64,000 nucleotides of DNA from JAVBLP01 sp031553505 (GTDB taxonomy: Bacteria; Elusimicrobiota; Endomicrobiia; Endomicrobiales; Endomicrobiaceae), in the NCBI GenBank assembly GCA_031553505.1, contig JAVBLP010000007.1, positions 62,001 through 126,000 of the forward strand, read 5' to 3'. Each line of letters begins with the position of its first letter. Positions within the stretch are counted from its first letter, which is position 1. The translations under genes and the position numbers were made by a program. Below the pieces are notes generated by a model, which was given only the letters and a program-made list of their open reading frames with translations, was not told where the DNA came from and made no database searches. Of this stretch, positions 53,695 to 62,350 are shown piece after piece.

Positions 53695-54318
53695 ATGAAT
53701 CTGGCAAACAAACTCACAGTCGCAAGAATATGCATGGTGCCGTTTTTTATACTTTTTATGGAGCTTGACGGTTTTTGGTGCAGCATATTCGCTCTGGTTA
53801 TTTTTTGCATCGCTTCCATAACGGATTACCTTGACGGCGAAATCGCCAGAAAGCAAAATACCATAACATCGCTTGGGATTTTTTTAGATCCTCTTGCCGA
53901 CAAGCTTCTCATTTCGGCGGCCTTTATATGTTTTGTCGATATTCCTTCCCTGAATATTCCTGCTTGGATGGTTATAGCCATTATTTCAAGAGAATTTTTA
54001 ATAACGGGTCTGCGCTCCATAGCGGCTACAAAAAACGTTATTATTCCAGCCGATAAAGCCGGAAAATTTAAAACCACTTCACAGATTGTCGTAATTATAA
54101 CGACAATTGTTATTTTGATCGTTCACGAAGGTTTTTTTAAGTTTTACAATGTAACGCCTGATATGCTTTTAACTTTTGATAACGGCTCTTACAGGACGCT
54201 TGCCCTTGTACTTCAAAAAACGCCTTTCTGGGCTACTTTGGTCGCTACTATTTTGACTATTTATTCGGGTCTTAATTATATGCTGAAACACAGGGCTCTC
54301 TTTAAAGAAAATGAATAA
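53695..54318 (+). CDS. pgsA: CDP-diacylglycerol-glycerol-3-phosphate phosphatidyltransferase
   Basis: Inner-membrane enzyme making phosphatidylglycerophosphate, 207 aa. CDP-alcohol phosphotransferase motif DYLDGEIARK ... GIFLDPLADKLL near residues 44-68. About five hydrophobic segments. The next gene, pgpA, overlaps by 8 nt and removes the phosphate. Confidence 0.93.
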   Translation: MNLANKLTVARICMVPFFILFMELDGFWCSIFALVIFCIASITDYLDGEIARKQNTITSLGIFLDPLADKLLISAAFICFVDIPSLNIPAWMVIAIISREFLITGLRSIAATKNVIIPADKAGKFKTTSQIVVIITTIVILIVHEGFFKFYNVTPDMLLTFDNGSYRTLALVLQKTPFWATLVATILTIYSGLNYMLKHRALFKENE

Positions 54319-54760
54319 GATAATTTTATTTTTTTCATCGGTGGCAGGTACGGGCTACATTAAATACGCTCCGGGTACGTTCGGAAGCCTCGCGGGCATT
54401 TTATTATGGGCTTTTTTTGTACCGCAGAATTACGCTCATCAGACGGGTTTTGTCGCGGTTATAATTCTTATTTCTGTCATTTTTGCTTCTCTTGCGGAGG
54501 GAATTTATGGAAAAAAAGACGACCAGCGCATAGTTATTGACGAAGTCGCAGGCGTTTGGATTTCTGTCGCATTTTTGCCTAAAACGCTTATGTTTATGGT
54601 TTTGGGTTTCTTTTTATTCAGGGTTTTTGACATAAGGAAACCTTTTTTTATTAAAAAGCTGCAAAAAATTAAAGGCGGCGTAGGGATAACTATAGATGAC
54701 GTTGCGGCAGGGATATTCGCCAATCTCATTTTACAGGTTTTCAATCTGGTGATTAAATGA
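54311..54760 (+). CDS. pgpA: Phosphatidylglycerophosphatase A
   Basis: 149-aa membrane phosphatase giving phosphatidylglycerol. PgpA motifs YIKYAPGTFGSLAGILLW near residue 16 and DDQRIVIDEVAGVW near residue 74 are present. Overlaps pgsA by 8 nt and the MBL-fold gene by ATGA. Confidence 0.92.
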   Translation: MNKIILFFSSVAGTGYIKYAPGTFGSLAGILLWAFFVPQNYAHQTGFVAVIILISVIFASLAEGIYGKKDDQRIVIDEVAGVWISVAFLPKTLMFMVLGFFLFRVFDIRKPFFIKKLQKIKGGVGITIDDVAAGIFANLILQVFNLVIK

Positions 54761-55377
54761 TTAAAGTAAAAAAAGTCATTTCAGGCAGAATAGAAGTAAA
54801 TTGTTATATAGTTTATGATACCGGCACTTTAAAAGCCGCGATAATCGACCCCGGAGAAGACGGTGATAAAGTTATAGCCGAAATAGAAAAAGACAGCCTT
54901 AAGCCGGAAATACTGATAAACACGCACGGGCATTACGACCATATACTTTCAGATGAAAATATAAGGAAGAAGTTTAGTATTCCTCTCGCGGCGCACAAAG
55001 ACGAAATTGCGATGCTTGCAGATCCGCAAAAAAACGCTTCGGCATTTTTTGGGGACGCAGAATCGGTAAAAGCCCCTGAAATTGCTCTTGAAGACGGACA
55101 GGAAGTAAAACTTTCTTTTACAAAGTTTGAGGTTATACATACTCCCGGACACACGCAAGGCGGAATATGCCTGCTGTTTGACGGTTTTTTAATAAGCGGA
55201 GATACACTTTTTGCCGGTACCATAGGCAGGACGGATTTTCCCGGAAGCAGCAGCAAAGCGATGCAAAAGTCCCTTGAAAAACTAAAAAAACTTGACCCTT
55301 CCATTGTAGTTTACCCGGGCCACGGCAGCAAGACCACCCTTGCAAACGAGCTGCGCCATAATCCTTATTTACAATAA
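54757..55377 (+). CDS. MBL-fold metallo-hydrolase (glyoxalase II-like)
   Basis: 206-aa zinc hydrolase with NTHGHYDHI near residue 53, VIHTPGHTQGG near 127, GDTLFAGTIGRTDFPG near 148 and a final YPGHGSKTT. It resembles hydroxyacylglutathione-hydrolase-like and YcbL-type enzymes; substrate not decided. Confidence 0.88.
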   Translation: MIKVKKVISGRIEVNCYIVYDTGTLKAAIIDPGEDGDKVIAEIEKDSLKPEILINTHGHYDHILSDENIRKKFSIPLAAHKDEIAMLADPQKNASAFFGDAESVKAPEIALEDGQEVKLSFTKFEVIHTPGHTQGGICLLFDGFLISGDTLFAGTIGRTDFPGSSSKAMQKSLEKLKKLDPSIVVYPGHGSKTTLANELRHNPYLQ

Positions 55378-55392
55378 TAAAGGCAGATATAA

Positions 55393-56277
55393 ATGGCAGA
55401 TTCCAAAAAAATATTAAATGATTTCATTTCATACATAACAGTTGAAAAAGGCCTGTCAAAAAACACGGCGCTTGCCTACAATTCCGATTTAACTAAATTC
55501 CTTGCTTTCGCTCAAAAAAAAAATATGCCGGTAGAAAATTTCCGCCATCATGATATTACGGATTTTTTATGGGAAGTAAAGACTGACGGTTTAAAACCGC
55601 GTTCAATATACCGGATGATGGAATCTTTACGGCAGTTTTATAAATTTTTAAACTCTGAAGATATTGTAAAAACCAATCCTACGGCTTATATAGCAGCCCC
55701 TAAAATACCAGAAAATCTTCCCGGTATGCTTTCTCTTGATGAGGTTGATTTGCTTTTAAATTCAATAGATTCAAAAGATGAAATGAACATACGCAACAGG
55801 GCGATGCTTGAGCTTTTATACGCTACGGGCTTAAGAGTTTCAGAGTTGATAAGCCTTAAATTTTCCAATATTAACCTTAATGAAAGGTTTGTAAGGGTTT
55901 TGGGCAAAGGGTCAAAGGAAAGGCTGGTGCCTTTTGGTGATAAAGCAAAAAATTTTATGGCAGTTTACATAAATAAAAGAAAACCTTTTACCGATCCGGA
56001 AGAAAGCGTCTTTATTTCGCGCCTCGGGAAAAAGCTTTCAAGGATTGAGTTTTGGCGCCAGCTTAAAAACATAGCAAAAAATGCAGGAATAAATAAAAAT
56101 ATAACTCCGCATACACTAAGGCATTCTTTCGCAAGCCATTTGCTTGCGGGCGGCGCGGATATACGTTTCGTGCAGGAAATGTTAGGGCACAGTTCTATTT
56201 CGACTACGCAGATATATACGCACCTTGATAACGGCAAGCTTAAACAGCAGCATAAAAAATTTCACCCAAGGGGATAA
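55393..56277 (+). CDS. xerD: Tyrosine recombinase, XerC/XerD family
   Basis: 294-aa site-specific recombinase. N-terminal SAM-like domain (ISYITVEKGLSKNTALAYNSDL) and catalytic residues Arg in ATGLRVSELI (near 141), Lys in GKGSKERL, HTLRHSFASHLLAGG (H-x-x-R), LGHSSISTTQIYTHL with the final Tyr near 273. Its length and closeness to ftsK favour dif-type dimer resolution with FtsK; XerC cannot be excluded. Confidence 0.9.
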   Translation: MADSKKILNDFISYITVEKGLSKNTALAYNSDLTKFLAFAQKKNMPVENFRHHDITDFLWEVKTDGLKPRSIYRMMESLRQFYKFLNSEDIVKTNPTAYIAAPKIPENLPGMLSLDEVDLLLNSIDSKDEMNIRNRAMLELLYATGLRVSELISLKFSNINLNERFVRVLGKGSKERLVPFGDKAKNFMAVYINKRKPFTDPEESVFISRLGKKLSRIEFWRQLKNIAKNAGINKNITPHTLRHSFASHLLAGGADIRFVQEMLGHSSISTTQIYTHLDNGKLKQQHKKFHPRG

Positions 56278-56285
56278 AAAAGTCA

Positions 56286-56312
56286 TTGTAAAATAAGTGT
56301 TTTTTTTATAAA
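56286..56312 (+). promoter_or_regulatory. Possible promoter of nadC-birA
   Basis: TTGTAA (56286-56291), 15-nt spacer and TATAAA (56307-56312). The ATG is 11 nt further on without a Shine-Dalgarno. The spacer is shorter than ideal. Confidence 0.4.
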
Positions 56313-56323
56313 ATCATAAAACT

Positions 56324-57166
56324 ATGAAAATTCAAAATTTGATTGACGAAGCATTAAAAGAAGACGGCGTTTTTAACGACATTACCACAAAAGAATTTAT
56401 CGATAAAGATAAAAAAGCTACTGCCGAATTAATTGCAAACAAACCCGGCGTGCTGTGCGGCACCGAAATTTTCACACAGGTTTTTAAAACTATCAATAAA
56501 CAGTGCAAAGTAAAGACAATTATAAAAGACTGCTCCAAAATTAAAAAAGGCGACAGGATTTTAGAAGTGTCCGGCCCTGCCTACGCAATACTTTCAGGAG
56601 AAAGAACCGCGCTAAACTTTTTACAGCATCTTTCCGGAATAGCCACGATCACCAATGAGTTTATGACTTCCGTAAAAGGCGGAGTAACGCAGATTTACGA
56701 TACCCGCAAAACTATGCCCGGCTACAGAAATATCGCGAAATACGCAGTAAGATGCGGCGGCGGCACTAACCACAGAATGGGCTTGTCCGATATGGTTTTG
56801 ATAAAAGACAACCATTTAAGCCTCACGAAAGACCTTGCTGCCAAAGTGGCAAATTTCAGAAAAAAACATAAAAATATACTTGTTGAAGTGGAATGCGAAA
56901 ATATAAAGCAGGTTCAGCAGGCGCTTGACGCGAAGGCCGACATAATCATGCTTGATAACACAAGTTTTGAAAACACAAAAAAAATGATAAACCTTATAAG
57001 AAAAAACTCTTCAAAAACGTATAAGCCGGAAATAGAAATTTCCGGAGGCGTAAACCACAAAACCGTTAAAAAATTTGCCAAACTCGGCATAGAGAGAATA
57101 TCGATAGGAATGATAACTCATTCAGCCCCTGCCCTGGATATTACTCTTGAAATCACAATAAACTAA
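56324..57166 (+). CDS. nadC: Nicotinate-nucleotide pyrophosphorylase (quinolinate phosphoribosyltransferase)
   Basis: 280-aa enzyme converting quinolinate and PRPP to nicotinate mononucleotide in de novo NAD synthesis. Blocks: LNFLQHLSGIATIT near 98, DTRKTMPGYRNIAKYAVRCGGG near 124 and IKDNH near 160. NAD synthesis is completed by nadE elsewhere in this window. Confidence 0.95.
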   Translation: MKIQNLIDEALKEDGVFNDITTKEFIDKDKKATAELIANKPGVLCGTEIFTQVFKTINKQCKVKTIIKDCSKIKKGDRILEVSGPAYAILSGERTALNFLQHLSGIATITNEFMTSVKGGVTQIYDTRKTMPGYRNIAKYAVRCGGGTNHRMGLSDMVLIKDNHLSLTKDLAAKVANFRKKHKNILVEVECENIKQVQQALDAKADIIMLDNTSFENTKKMINLIRKNSSKTYKPEIEISGGVNHKTVKKFAKLGIERISIGMITHSAPALDITLEITIN

Positions 57167-57167
57167 A

Positions 57168-58109
57168 ATGAATGTCTTAAAAATTCTTTCCGGAGGCAGT
57201 TATGTGTCCGGAATTGAAATAGGGAAAGCTTTGGGCGTATCCAGAGCCGCTGTCCATAAGCAGATAAATATGCTAAGGCAAAAAGGTTTTATTATAGATT
57301 CTTCCCAAAAAGGCTATAAACTCGTTAAAAACGGCGATTTCTTTGATGAAAAGGCTGTTTTTGCGCGACTTAAATACGCTCTGTCAGTCTGTAAACAAAT
57401 CAAGCATTATCCTAAAATAGATTCTACCCAGACAAAAATTAAACAGTTTGCCCAAAAAAATGAGCCGGAGGGCTTAATTGTAGTTGCTGATACGCAGACT
57501 GCCGCTTACGGAAGGATGAAAAGGGAGTGGAGCTCTGCTGCGGGCGGCTTGTGGTTTTCTATACTTTTAAAGCCGAAAATCCGTCCTGATGAAGCGTCAA
57601 GGATGGCAATAGCCATAAGCATAGCTTTAAACAGGGCTCTGGAAGTTTATTTAGGGATAAAAACGGAAATAAAATGGCCGAACGATATTCTTTATAAAGG
57701 TAAAAAACTTTCCGGCATAATTATAGAAATGTCGGCAGAACAGGATATTGTCAACTGGGTTGCCGCGGGAATAGGCGTTAACGCCAATAATAAACTGCCG
57801 AAAACGCTTGCAAATACATCAATTTCATTAAATGAGATAAAAGGCGCGGCTATAGATAAGCCCGGGCTTTTGGCGGCTTTTTTTAATGAATTTGAAAGTG
57901 TTTATAAAGATTTCCAGAAATACGGTATGGCGGAATTTAATGAAGAATATAACTCCAAAGCCGCTTTTATTGAAAAAAAAGTAGAAGTTGACACAGGATT
58001 TGGTATAATAAAAGGCATAAATGAAGGAATAGACGCAAACGGCTATCTGCTTTTAAAAACTAAAGAAAAACTGGAAAAAATAGTAAGCGGTACATTAAGA
58101 AGAGTTTGA
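57168..58109 (+). CDS. birA: Biotin-acetyl-CoA-carboxylase ligase/biotin repressor BirA
   Basis: 313-aa bifunctional protein. N-terminal winged helix (GIEIGKALGVSRAAVHKQINML) at about 16-37, biotin ligase domain with DTQTAAYGRMKREWSSAAGGLWFS near 113 and IKWPNDILYKGKKLSGIIIEM near 165. It would both biotinylate AccB and repress biotin genes. The usual GRGR glycine-rich loop is changed to AYGRMKR. Starts 1 nt after nadC. Confidence 0.92.
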   Translation: MNVLKILSGGSYVSGIEIGKALGVSRAAVHKQINMLRQKGFIIDSSQKGYKLVKNGDFFDEKAVFARLKYALSVCKQIKHYPKIDSTQTKIKQFAQKNEPEGLIVVADTQTAAYGRMKREWSSAAGGLWFSILLKPKIRPDEASRMAIAISIALNRALEVYLGIKTEIKWPNDILYKGKKLSGIIIEMSAEQDIVNWVAAGIGVNANNKLPKTLANTSISLNEIKGAAIDKPGLLAAFFNEFESVYKDFQKYGMAEFNEEYNSKAAFIEKKVEVDTGFGIIKGINEGIDANGYLLLKTKEKLEKIVSGTLRRV

Positions 58110-58133
58110 AATATATTCAGCGGCGGTAATATT

Positions 58134-58571
58134 ATGTTGAAAAAAACTATAATCACATTGTTTTTTGTATGCGTTTTTGCTGCTCCTTTTTACGGCACTG
58201 ATAAAGAAGGCGTGATAGTGCTTGATTCTCCGGAAGAAATTAAGCAGTTTATGCAGATGATTCAAAGCAGTTCCGGGGTTGCGACAAAAGAAGCCGCGCA
58301 AAAAGCCGTAAAAGAGCATACGATTACAATAGAATCTCCTGAAGAAGCAGAAATTTTCAGGCAGAACCTTGAAGAAAACGCAGTTCTTATCAATGAAAAA
58401 CCTATGCAGATGGATAATGACGATTTTGACGCGCAGTACCAAAAGTATATAAATAAGTATTCCGAAGGTGAAAATCCGGAGGTAAGCGGAGCAAATTCAA
58501 AACCGGTTGAAACGCCTACTTATAAATATGATAAATCTAAAGCCGGTAAACAAAGAGCAATAACCAAATGA
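58134..58571 (+). CDS. Exported hypothetical protein
   Basis: 145-aa protein with a signal peptide (MLKKTIITLFFVCVFAAPFYG) and acidic, helix-prone mature part. I do not recognise a family. It overlaps the following NlpC/P60 lipoprotein gene as ATGA, so the two are probably co-translated and may work together at the envelope. Confidence 0.5.
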   Translation: MLKKTIITLFFVCVFAAPFYGTDKEGVIVLDSPEEIKQFMQMIQSSSGVATKEAAQKAVKEHTITIESPEEAEIFRQNLEENAVLINEKPMQMDNDDFDAQYQKYINKYSEGENPEVSGANSKPVETPTYKYDKSKAGKQRAITK

Positions 58572-59977
58572 AAAAACATATTTTATTCCTATTATCACTT
58601 CCTTTTCTTGCATTTGTTTTTGCATGTTCCTCTACCAGCGGCTCCAATTTCAAGCAATTGGCAGCTGAAGGCTCGTTGGCACCTTCAAAAGAGTTTGCCA
58701 TTGCGCCCGCTCCTTCTTCTTTGCAGGATGTAGGCAGATCCATGAAGACGGCTGGGTATTGGGTAGCCAAACTAACTGATCCTGACAAGGTAATGCTAAC
58801 CAATAAAGAAATCAACGCAATCAACGCAAAAACGGTAGGCGCCAGCATATACATAAATAACGTGCAGTATTTTCCTACGGTTTATGTCAGGAAAAACGCT
58901 GAAACCCTTCACAAAAAGATGGTCAATATTTTTTCCAAATATTATGACGGTTTTTCGAAGGATCCGGTAGGCAGCGCGTATTTTGACAATATGGAAAAAA
59001 ATGTTAACTATACGCTTTTCAATACTACCGCAAGCGTGCGCTTTGCAATGACGGTCAAATACGCGGAGTTACGGGCGCTTCCCACAAGGGAGCCGCTTTT
59101 TTCTTCATTAGATACGCTTGATTTAGACAGGGTGCAGGTTACCCAGCTTGATTTGGCGTCGCCTTTGGCTGTTTTGTATGAAACAAAAGATAAGCAGTGG
59201 TTTTATGTTGCTTCCGAAATTGCGGAAGGCTGGATAGAACAGGATTCAATAGCTTTCTGCCCGCAAAATACCATAAGGGATTATAAAAGGTGGGATAAAT
59301 TTGCCGTTACAATATCCCCGAGAAATGATATCTACATGAATAAAGAGCTTACCGATTTTTTTGATTATGTAAACATGGGGACATATCTTCCCGTGGCAAA
59401 TGTATATGAGGATATACTTGAAGTAAGGATACCTATAAGTAAAGCAAACCAGGCGTTGGGTTTTCAAAAAGCCTATATTAAAAAATCTGACGCTTCGCTC
59501 GGCCTTATGAAGTATACGCAGCGCAATGTCCTTACGCAGGCTTTTAAGCATCTAAATTCGCCTTACGGCTGGGGAGGGATGAACGGCGAGCAGGACTGCT
59601 CCAGCTTTTTAAAGCAGGTTTTTGCGTGTTTCGGTATTATTTTGCCGAGGAATTCTACCGGCCAAATTCAAACCGGGATATTTGCTGGAAGTTTTGACGC
59701 GGCAGATCCGGAGCAGCTAAGGGCGCAAAAAATAATTAAAAACGGCGTTCCCGGGATGACATTGATTTATTTTCCGGGGCATATAATGCTTTATATCGGA
59801 AGCGAAGGCGGCAAGCCTTATATAATACATTCAATCTGGGGTTACGGGGAGGATACTGAAGACCTTGCCACGACTTTTCTTATCAACAGGGTTGCGGTTA
59901 CGACAATGGATGTCGGCGCATCTTCCAAAAAAGGCTCTTTGCTGAAAAGAACTACCCTGATGAAGATAATTAAATGA
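58568..59977 (+). CDS. Lipoprotein peptidoglycan hydrolase, SH3 plus NlpC/P60
   Basis: 469-aa lipoprotein: lipobox FAC near residue 20 with S at +1; a helical N-terminal part, SH3-like regions (about 150-320) and an NlpC/P60 domain at about 325-450. Catalytic Cys in GEQDCSSFLKQVF near residue 345 and His in PGHIMLYIGS near residue 400. It should cleave peptide cross-links in peptidoglycan. Three small membrane-protein genes follow in overlap. Confidence 0.87.
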   Translation: MKKHILFLLSLPFLAFVFACSSTSGSNFKQLAAEGSLAPSKEFAIAPAPSSLQDVGRSMKTAGYWVAKLTDPDKVMLTNKEINAINAKTVGASIYINNVQYFPTVYVRKNAETLHKKMVNIFSKYYDGFSKDPVGSAYFDNMEKNVNYTLFNTTASVRFAMTVKYAELRALPTREPLFSSLDTLDLDRVQVTQLDLASPLAVLYETKDKQWFYVASEIAEGWIEQDSIAFCPQNTIRDYKRWDKFAVTISPRNDIYMNKELTDFFDYVNMGTYLPVANVYEDILEVRIPISKANQALGFQKAYIKKSDASLGLMKYTQRNVLTQAFKHLNSPYGWGGMNGEQDCSSFLKQVFACFGIILPRNSTGQIQTGIFAGSFDAADPEQLRAQKIIKNGVPGMTLIYFPGHIMLYIGSEGGKPYIIHSIWGYGEDTEDLATTFLINRVAVTTMDVGASSKKGSLLKRTTLMKIIK

Positions 59978-60186
59978 AGCCGGATTTTTTAAGGACGGTC
60001 AAGCTTGCCTTATATTTTGTATCTTTTGCCGAAATTTTTTTATTCGGTTATCTTGGCAAACAGAGCGGCCAAAATACAAAGATGATGATAATAGCGCTTG
60101 GATTGTTGGTTTTAAACATATTAATTTATAAACTTGTTTCAAAAAAATATAAGGGGATGCGGGCAAATGCCGGTAAAAACGATTAA
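59974..60186 (+). CDS. Small two-helix membrane protein 1
   Basis: 70-aa protein with hydrophobic segments near 10-28 and 34-53 and a basic tail. ATG overlaps the P60 stop. It overlaps the next gene by 20 nt. No family recognised. Confidence 0.5.
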   Translation: MKPDFLRTVKLALYFVSFAEIFLFGYLGKQSGQNTKMMIIALGLLVLNILIYKLVSKKYKGMRANAGKND

Positions 60187-60364
60187 AAAACTGTTTTACG
60201 CGCTGTTTTTGCTGGATATTCTTGCCGGCATAGCGGTAGGTTTTATTTTAAGCGCTTTTGCCGGAATTGTGACAGCCGCGGTGCTTTTAGTGTTAAATAT
60301 TACCGTTTTTATAATGCTTTTAAAAATGTCAAAAATTACGGAAGGTAAAAATGGACAAAATTGA
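60167..60364 (+). CDS. Small two-helix membrane protein 2
   Basis: 65-aa protein MPVKTIKKLFYALF... with helices near 9-29 and 33-52. The ATG at 60167 is chosen over the earlier in-frame start at 60134, which overlaps gene 1 by 53 nt and has no ribosome site. GCGGG is 6 nt upstream. Overlaps the next gene by 14 nt. Confidence 0.45.
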   Translation: MPVKTIKKLFYALFLLDILAGIAVGFILSAFAGIVTAAVLLVLNITVFIMLLKMSKITEGKNGQN

Positions 60365-60563
60365 TTTCAGCGCTAAAGCGAAACTTTATAAGTATATGTT
60401 TTTAATTTCTACTGTTTCAGGCGTTTTAGGGATTTACGTCTTATTTAAAGGCTTTTCTGCGGTTTTAGGGTGGATTTTAGTAGGCATTTGGGCGGTGCTT
60501 GCGGTAGTCGTAAGAGTTTTGATAATGCAGGACAAAAAAATCATGAAAAACACTAAAATATAA
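60351..60563 (+). CDS. Small two-helix membrane protein 3
   Basis: 70-aa protein with helices near 12-32 and 36-55, then a charged tail (DKKIMKNTKI). AAGG lies upstream. The three consecutive genes have the same size and two-helix layout but little sequence similarity. Confidence 0.5.
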   Translation: MDKIDFSAKAKLYKYMFLISTVSGVLGIYVLFKGFSAVLGWILVGIWAVLAVVVRVLIMQDKKIMKNTKI

Positions 60564-60577
60564 AAGGAGATTTTCAG

Positions 60578-60874
60578 ATGGAACTGTTTAAGATGGCTAA
60601 AGAAGCAATGTCGATGAGAAGCAAAGTAAACGAGATGGATAAAAAACTTAAAGCCCATATTATAGATGTTGAATATAAGGGCATAAAAATAAAAGTTAAT
60701 GCGAAAAACGAATTTTTAGAGTTTAATATGCCGCAGGAACTTATGAATGAAAAAAAAGAAAAAGCGCAAAAACTTATTCTTGAAGCTTTCCAGTCCGCAG
60801 GCAAAAAAGCGCAGGACGTTATGGCGGAAGAAGCCAAAGCCCTGACCGGCGGCATGAAAATTCCAGGAATGTAA
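60578..60874 (+). CDS. YbaB/EbfC-family nucleoid-associated protein
   Basis: 98-aa protein with the YbaB pattern: helix 1 (FKMAKEAMSMRSKVNEMDKKL), a beta strand part (IDVEYKGIKIKVNAKNEF) and a C-terminal helix ending AEEAKALTGGMKIPGM. It binds DNA as a dimer in other bacteria. AAAGGAGA before the ATG. Usual neighbours dnaX and recR are absent. Confidence 0.85.
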   Translation: MELFKMAKEAMSMRSKVNEMDKKLKAHIIDVEYKGIKIKVNAKNEFLEFNMPQELMNEKKEKAQKLILEAFQSAGKKAQDVMAEEAKALTGGMKIPGM

Positions 60875-60891
60875 AAAATATTAAAATTAAA

Positions 60892-60932
60892 AAAAAAGCA
60901 GGCGGTAAATTAAATACCGCCTGCTTTTTTTT
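60892..60932. terminator. Bidirectional terminator between YbaB and the flavin-reductase gene
   Basis: Stem GCAGGCGGTA (60898-60907) / TACCGCCTGC (60915-60924) with AAAAA before and a TTTTTTTT tail, so it can end transcription in both directions. Confidence 0.9.
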
Positions 60933-61003
60933 AGGCTTGTTTTACCATAATCATTGCTTTATTTGTCAAAAGACTTTGCTGCTTGCGCTTTGCATTTTTT
61001 GTT

Positions 61004-61522
61004 TTAATTGCTTGCCGTTTTAACGTATGTCGGCGCGTTTTTTGCTGTCATGCCGCCTTTAACTTTGTGGTAGTATTCGTAGGTCATTGTTTCTTTCGTG
61101 TCATCTATCACTTTCATATCAGTAACTTTGCCGATAAATATTATATGTGAGCCTGTATCAGTTTTGCTGACAACATCAAGTTCATATACCGCGGTTGCGT
61201 ACGCCGTCACTACGGGTATGCCGCTTGCTGATGTTATGTGTTCAACGTTTTCAAATTTATTCACGTCTCTTCCGGATCTGAAACCAAATTTTCCCAAAAA
61301 TTCAAACGGCGCATCCTGCGATATTGCGCTCATTGCAAACTTACCGGATTTTTCTATTAATTCGCAGGTAAAGTTCTTCTTTGAAACGCACGCGGCAAAC
61401 TGTACCGGGTCAGATGTAACCTGTATTACCGCGTTAGCCACCTGCCCGCTCGCTTTTCCTTCCGAAGCGGCGGATATTATGTAAATCCCGTACTGCATTT
61501 TTGTCAGAGCTTTAAAGTCCAT
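61004..61522 (-). CDS. Flavin reductase-like domain protein
   Basis: 172-aa FMN split-barrel protein: TKMQYGIYIISAASEGKASGQVANAVIQVTSDP near the start, GFRSGRDVNKFENVE near residue 80 and a C-terminal EYYHKVKGGMTAKNAPTY. The last block is the tail that, in high-molecular-weight rubredoxins, precedes a rubredoxin domain; none is attached here. AGGA is 10 nt before the ATG. Located 23 nt after the Ogg gene in the same direction. Confidence 0.83.
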   Translation of the reverse strand: MDFKALTKMQYGIYIISAASEGKASGQVANAVIQVTSDPVQFAACVSKKNFTCELIEKSGKFAMSAISQDAPFEFLGKFGFRSGRDVNKFENVEHITSASGIPVVTAYATAVYELDVVSKTDTGSHIIFIGKVTDMKVIDDTKETMTYEYYHKVKGGMTAKNAPTYVKTASN

Positions 61523-61545
61523 ATTATTGTTATCCTGTTATGATT

Positions 61546-62244
61546 TTATTTGAATATTCCGCCGGATTCTTTGCACCAAAGTATCATATCAAGCTGCGGC
61601 ATAGGGATGCCTGTCTTTTTCGCGAAAGCCTGCATATCTTTTTCTATTTTCGCGTAAATTTTCGGTGTAAGGCTTTTGGGCACTTCTTTTATTGCGCCGT
61701 ATTTTTGGAGATTTTTAAGTATGTGCCTGTCCAAAATAGCAAGATCTTTGCCGATGCCTATATTTCTTAAAAAATGCCCCGCTTCTTTATAGCCTATTCC
61801 TTTTACGTTTTTAATTATCCATTCGCGCAGTTCGTATATATTGTCAAAAGACGCCAGTTTTTCTTTGATTTTCATACTGCCTTTTACTGTGAAAAGATTT
61901 CTGGCTTGAGTAACGTATTTTGCTTTATTGTTTCTAAAGCGCACCATGTTAATTATTGCTGCTATTTCTTTATCCGGCGCGTTAAAAATCATATTTTTAT
62001 CCGCGAGGGCATTTACCGCCGCCCAGCACGAAACGGCTTTGCTTTGGGGCGTAAAAAGGCAGAAAACAAGCTCAGCAAATATTTCTTCTTCCGAGCCTTT
62101 TTTCCATACATTGTCAAAATGCTTTTCCCTTTGCGAGGCGAGGTGCTGTATCTTTTTCCAGAATTTTTTTAATTCCGCCGCATTTCCCGGGTTTTCGGTA
62201 GGAGTTTCGAGAAAATCTATTTTTATAAGGGGATTTTTTTTCAT
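61546..62244 (-). CDS. 8-oxoguanine DNA glycosylase/AP lyase, Ogg2-like
   Basis: 232-aa HhH-GPD glycosylase of the archaeal-type Ogg family. Catalytic Lys153 in GIGYKEAGHFLRN and Asp172 in AILDRHI are present. It removes oxidised guanine. The start at 62244 is preferred; an upstream in-frame start at 62460 would run through lexA. TATAAT lies 6 nt before the ATG. It is divergent from lexA and may share its regulation. Confidence 0.87.
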   Translation of the reverse strand: MKKNPLIKIDFLETPTENPGNAAELKKFWKKIQHLASQREKHFDNVWKKGSEEEIFAELVFCLFTPQSKAVSCWAAVNALADKNMIFNAPDKEIAAIINMVRFRNNKAKYVTQARNLFTVKGSMKIKEKLASFDNIYELREWIIKNVKGIGYKEAGHFLRNIGIGKDLAILDRHILKNLQKYGAIKEVPKSLTPKIYAKIEKDMQAFAKKTGIPMPQLDMILWCKESGGIFK

Positions 62245-62250
62245 GCGTTC

Positions 62251-62256
62251 ATTATA
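62251..62256 (-). promoter_or_regulatory. -10 box (TATAAT) before the Ogg gene
   Basis: On the minus strand TATAAT spans 62256-62251, 6 nt before the ATG at 62244. A clear -35 is missing. Confidence 0.45.
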
Positions 62257-62295
62257 CAACTTTTTTGGATCAAACACACGGTACAAGCGTAAAGC

Positions 62296-62325
62296 TTGAC
62301 AAGGAATACAGATGTATGCTATAAA
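62296..62325 (+). promoter_or_regulatory. Promoter of lexA
   Basis: TTGACA (62296-62301), 18-nt spacer and TATAAA (62320-62325), 25 nt before the lexA start. Confidence 0.65.
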
Positions 62326-62331
62326 TGCATA
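62315..62331. promoter_or_regulatory. Candidate LexA operator
   Basis: Inverted repeat TATGC-N7-GCATA overlapping the -10 box of lexA. Its position is right for autoregulation, but one copy in this window is not proof. Confidence 0.5.
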
Positions 62332-62350
62332 TATAATATTCGGAGGGGAT

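Noticed and set aside
62312..62350. Upstream start for lexA
   Set aside because: It lies within the operator and -10 box; GGAGGGG precedes ATG 62351.
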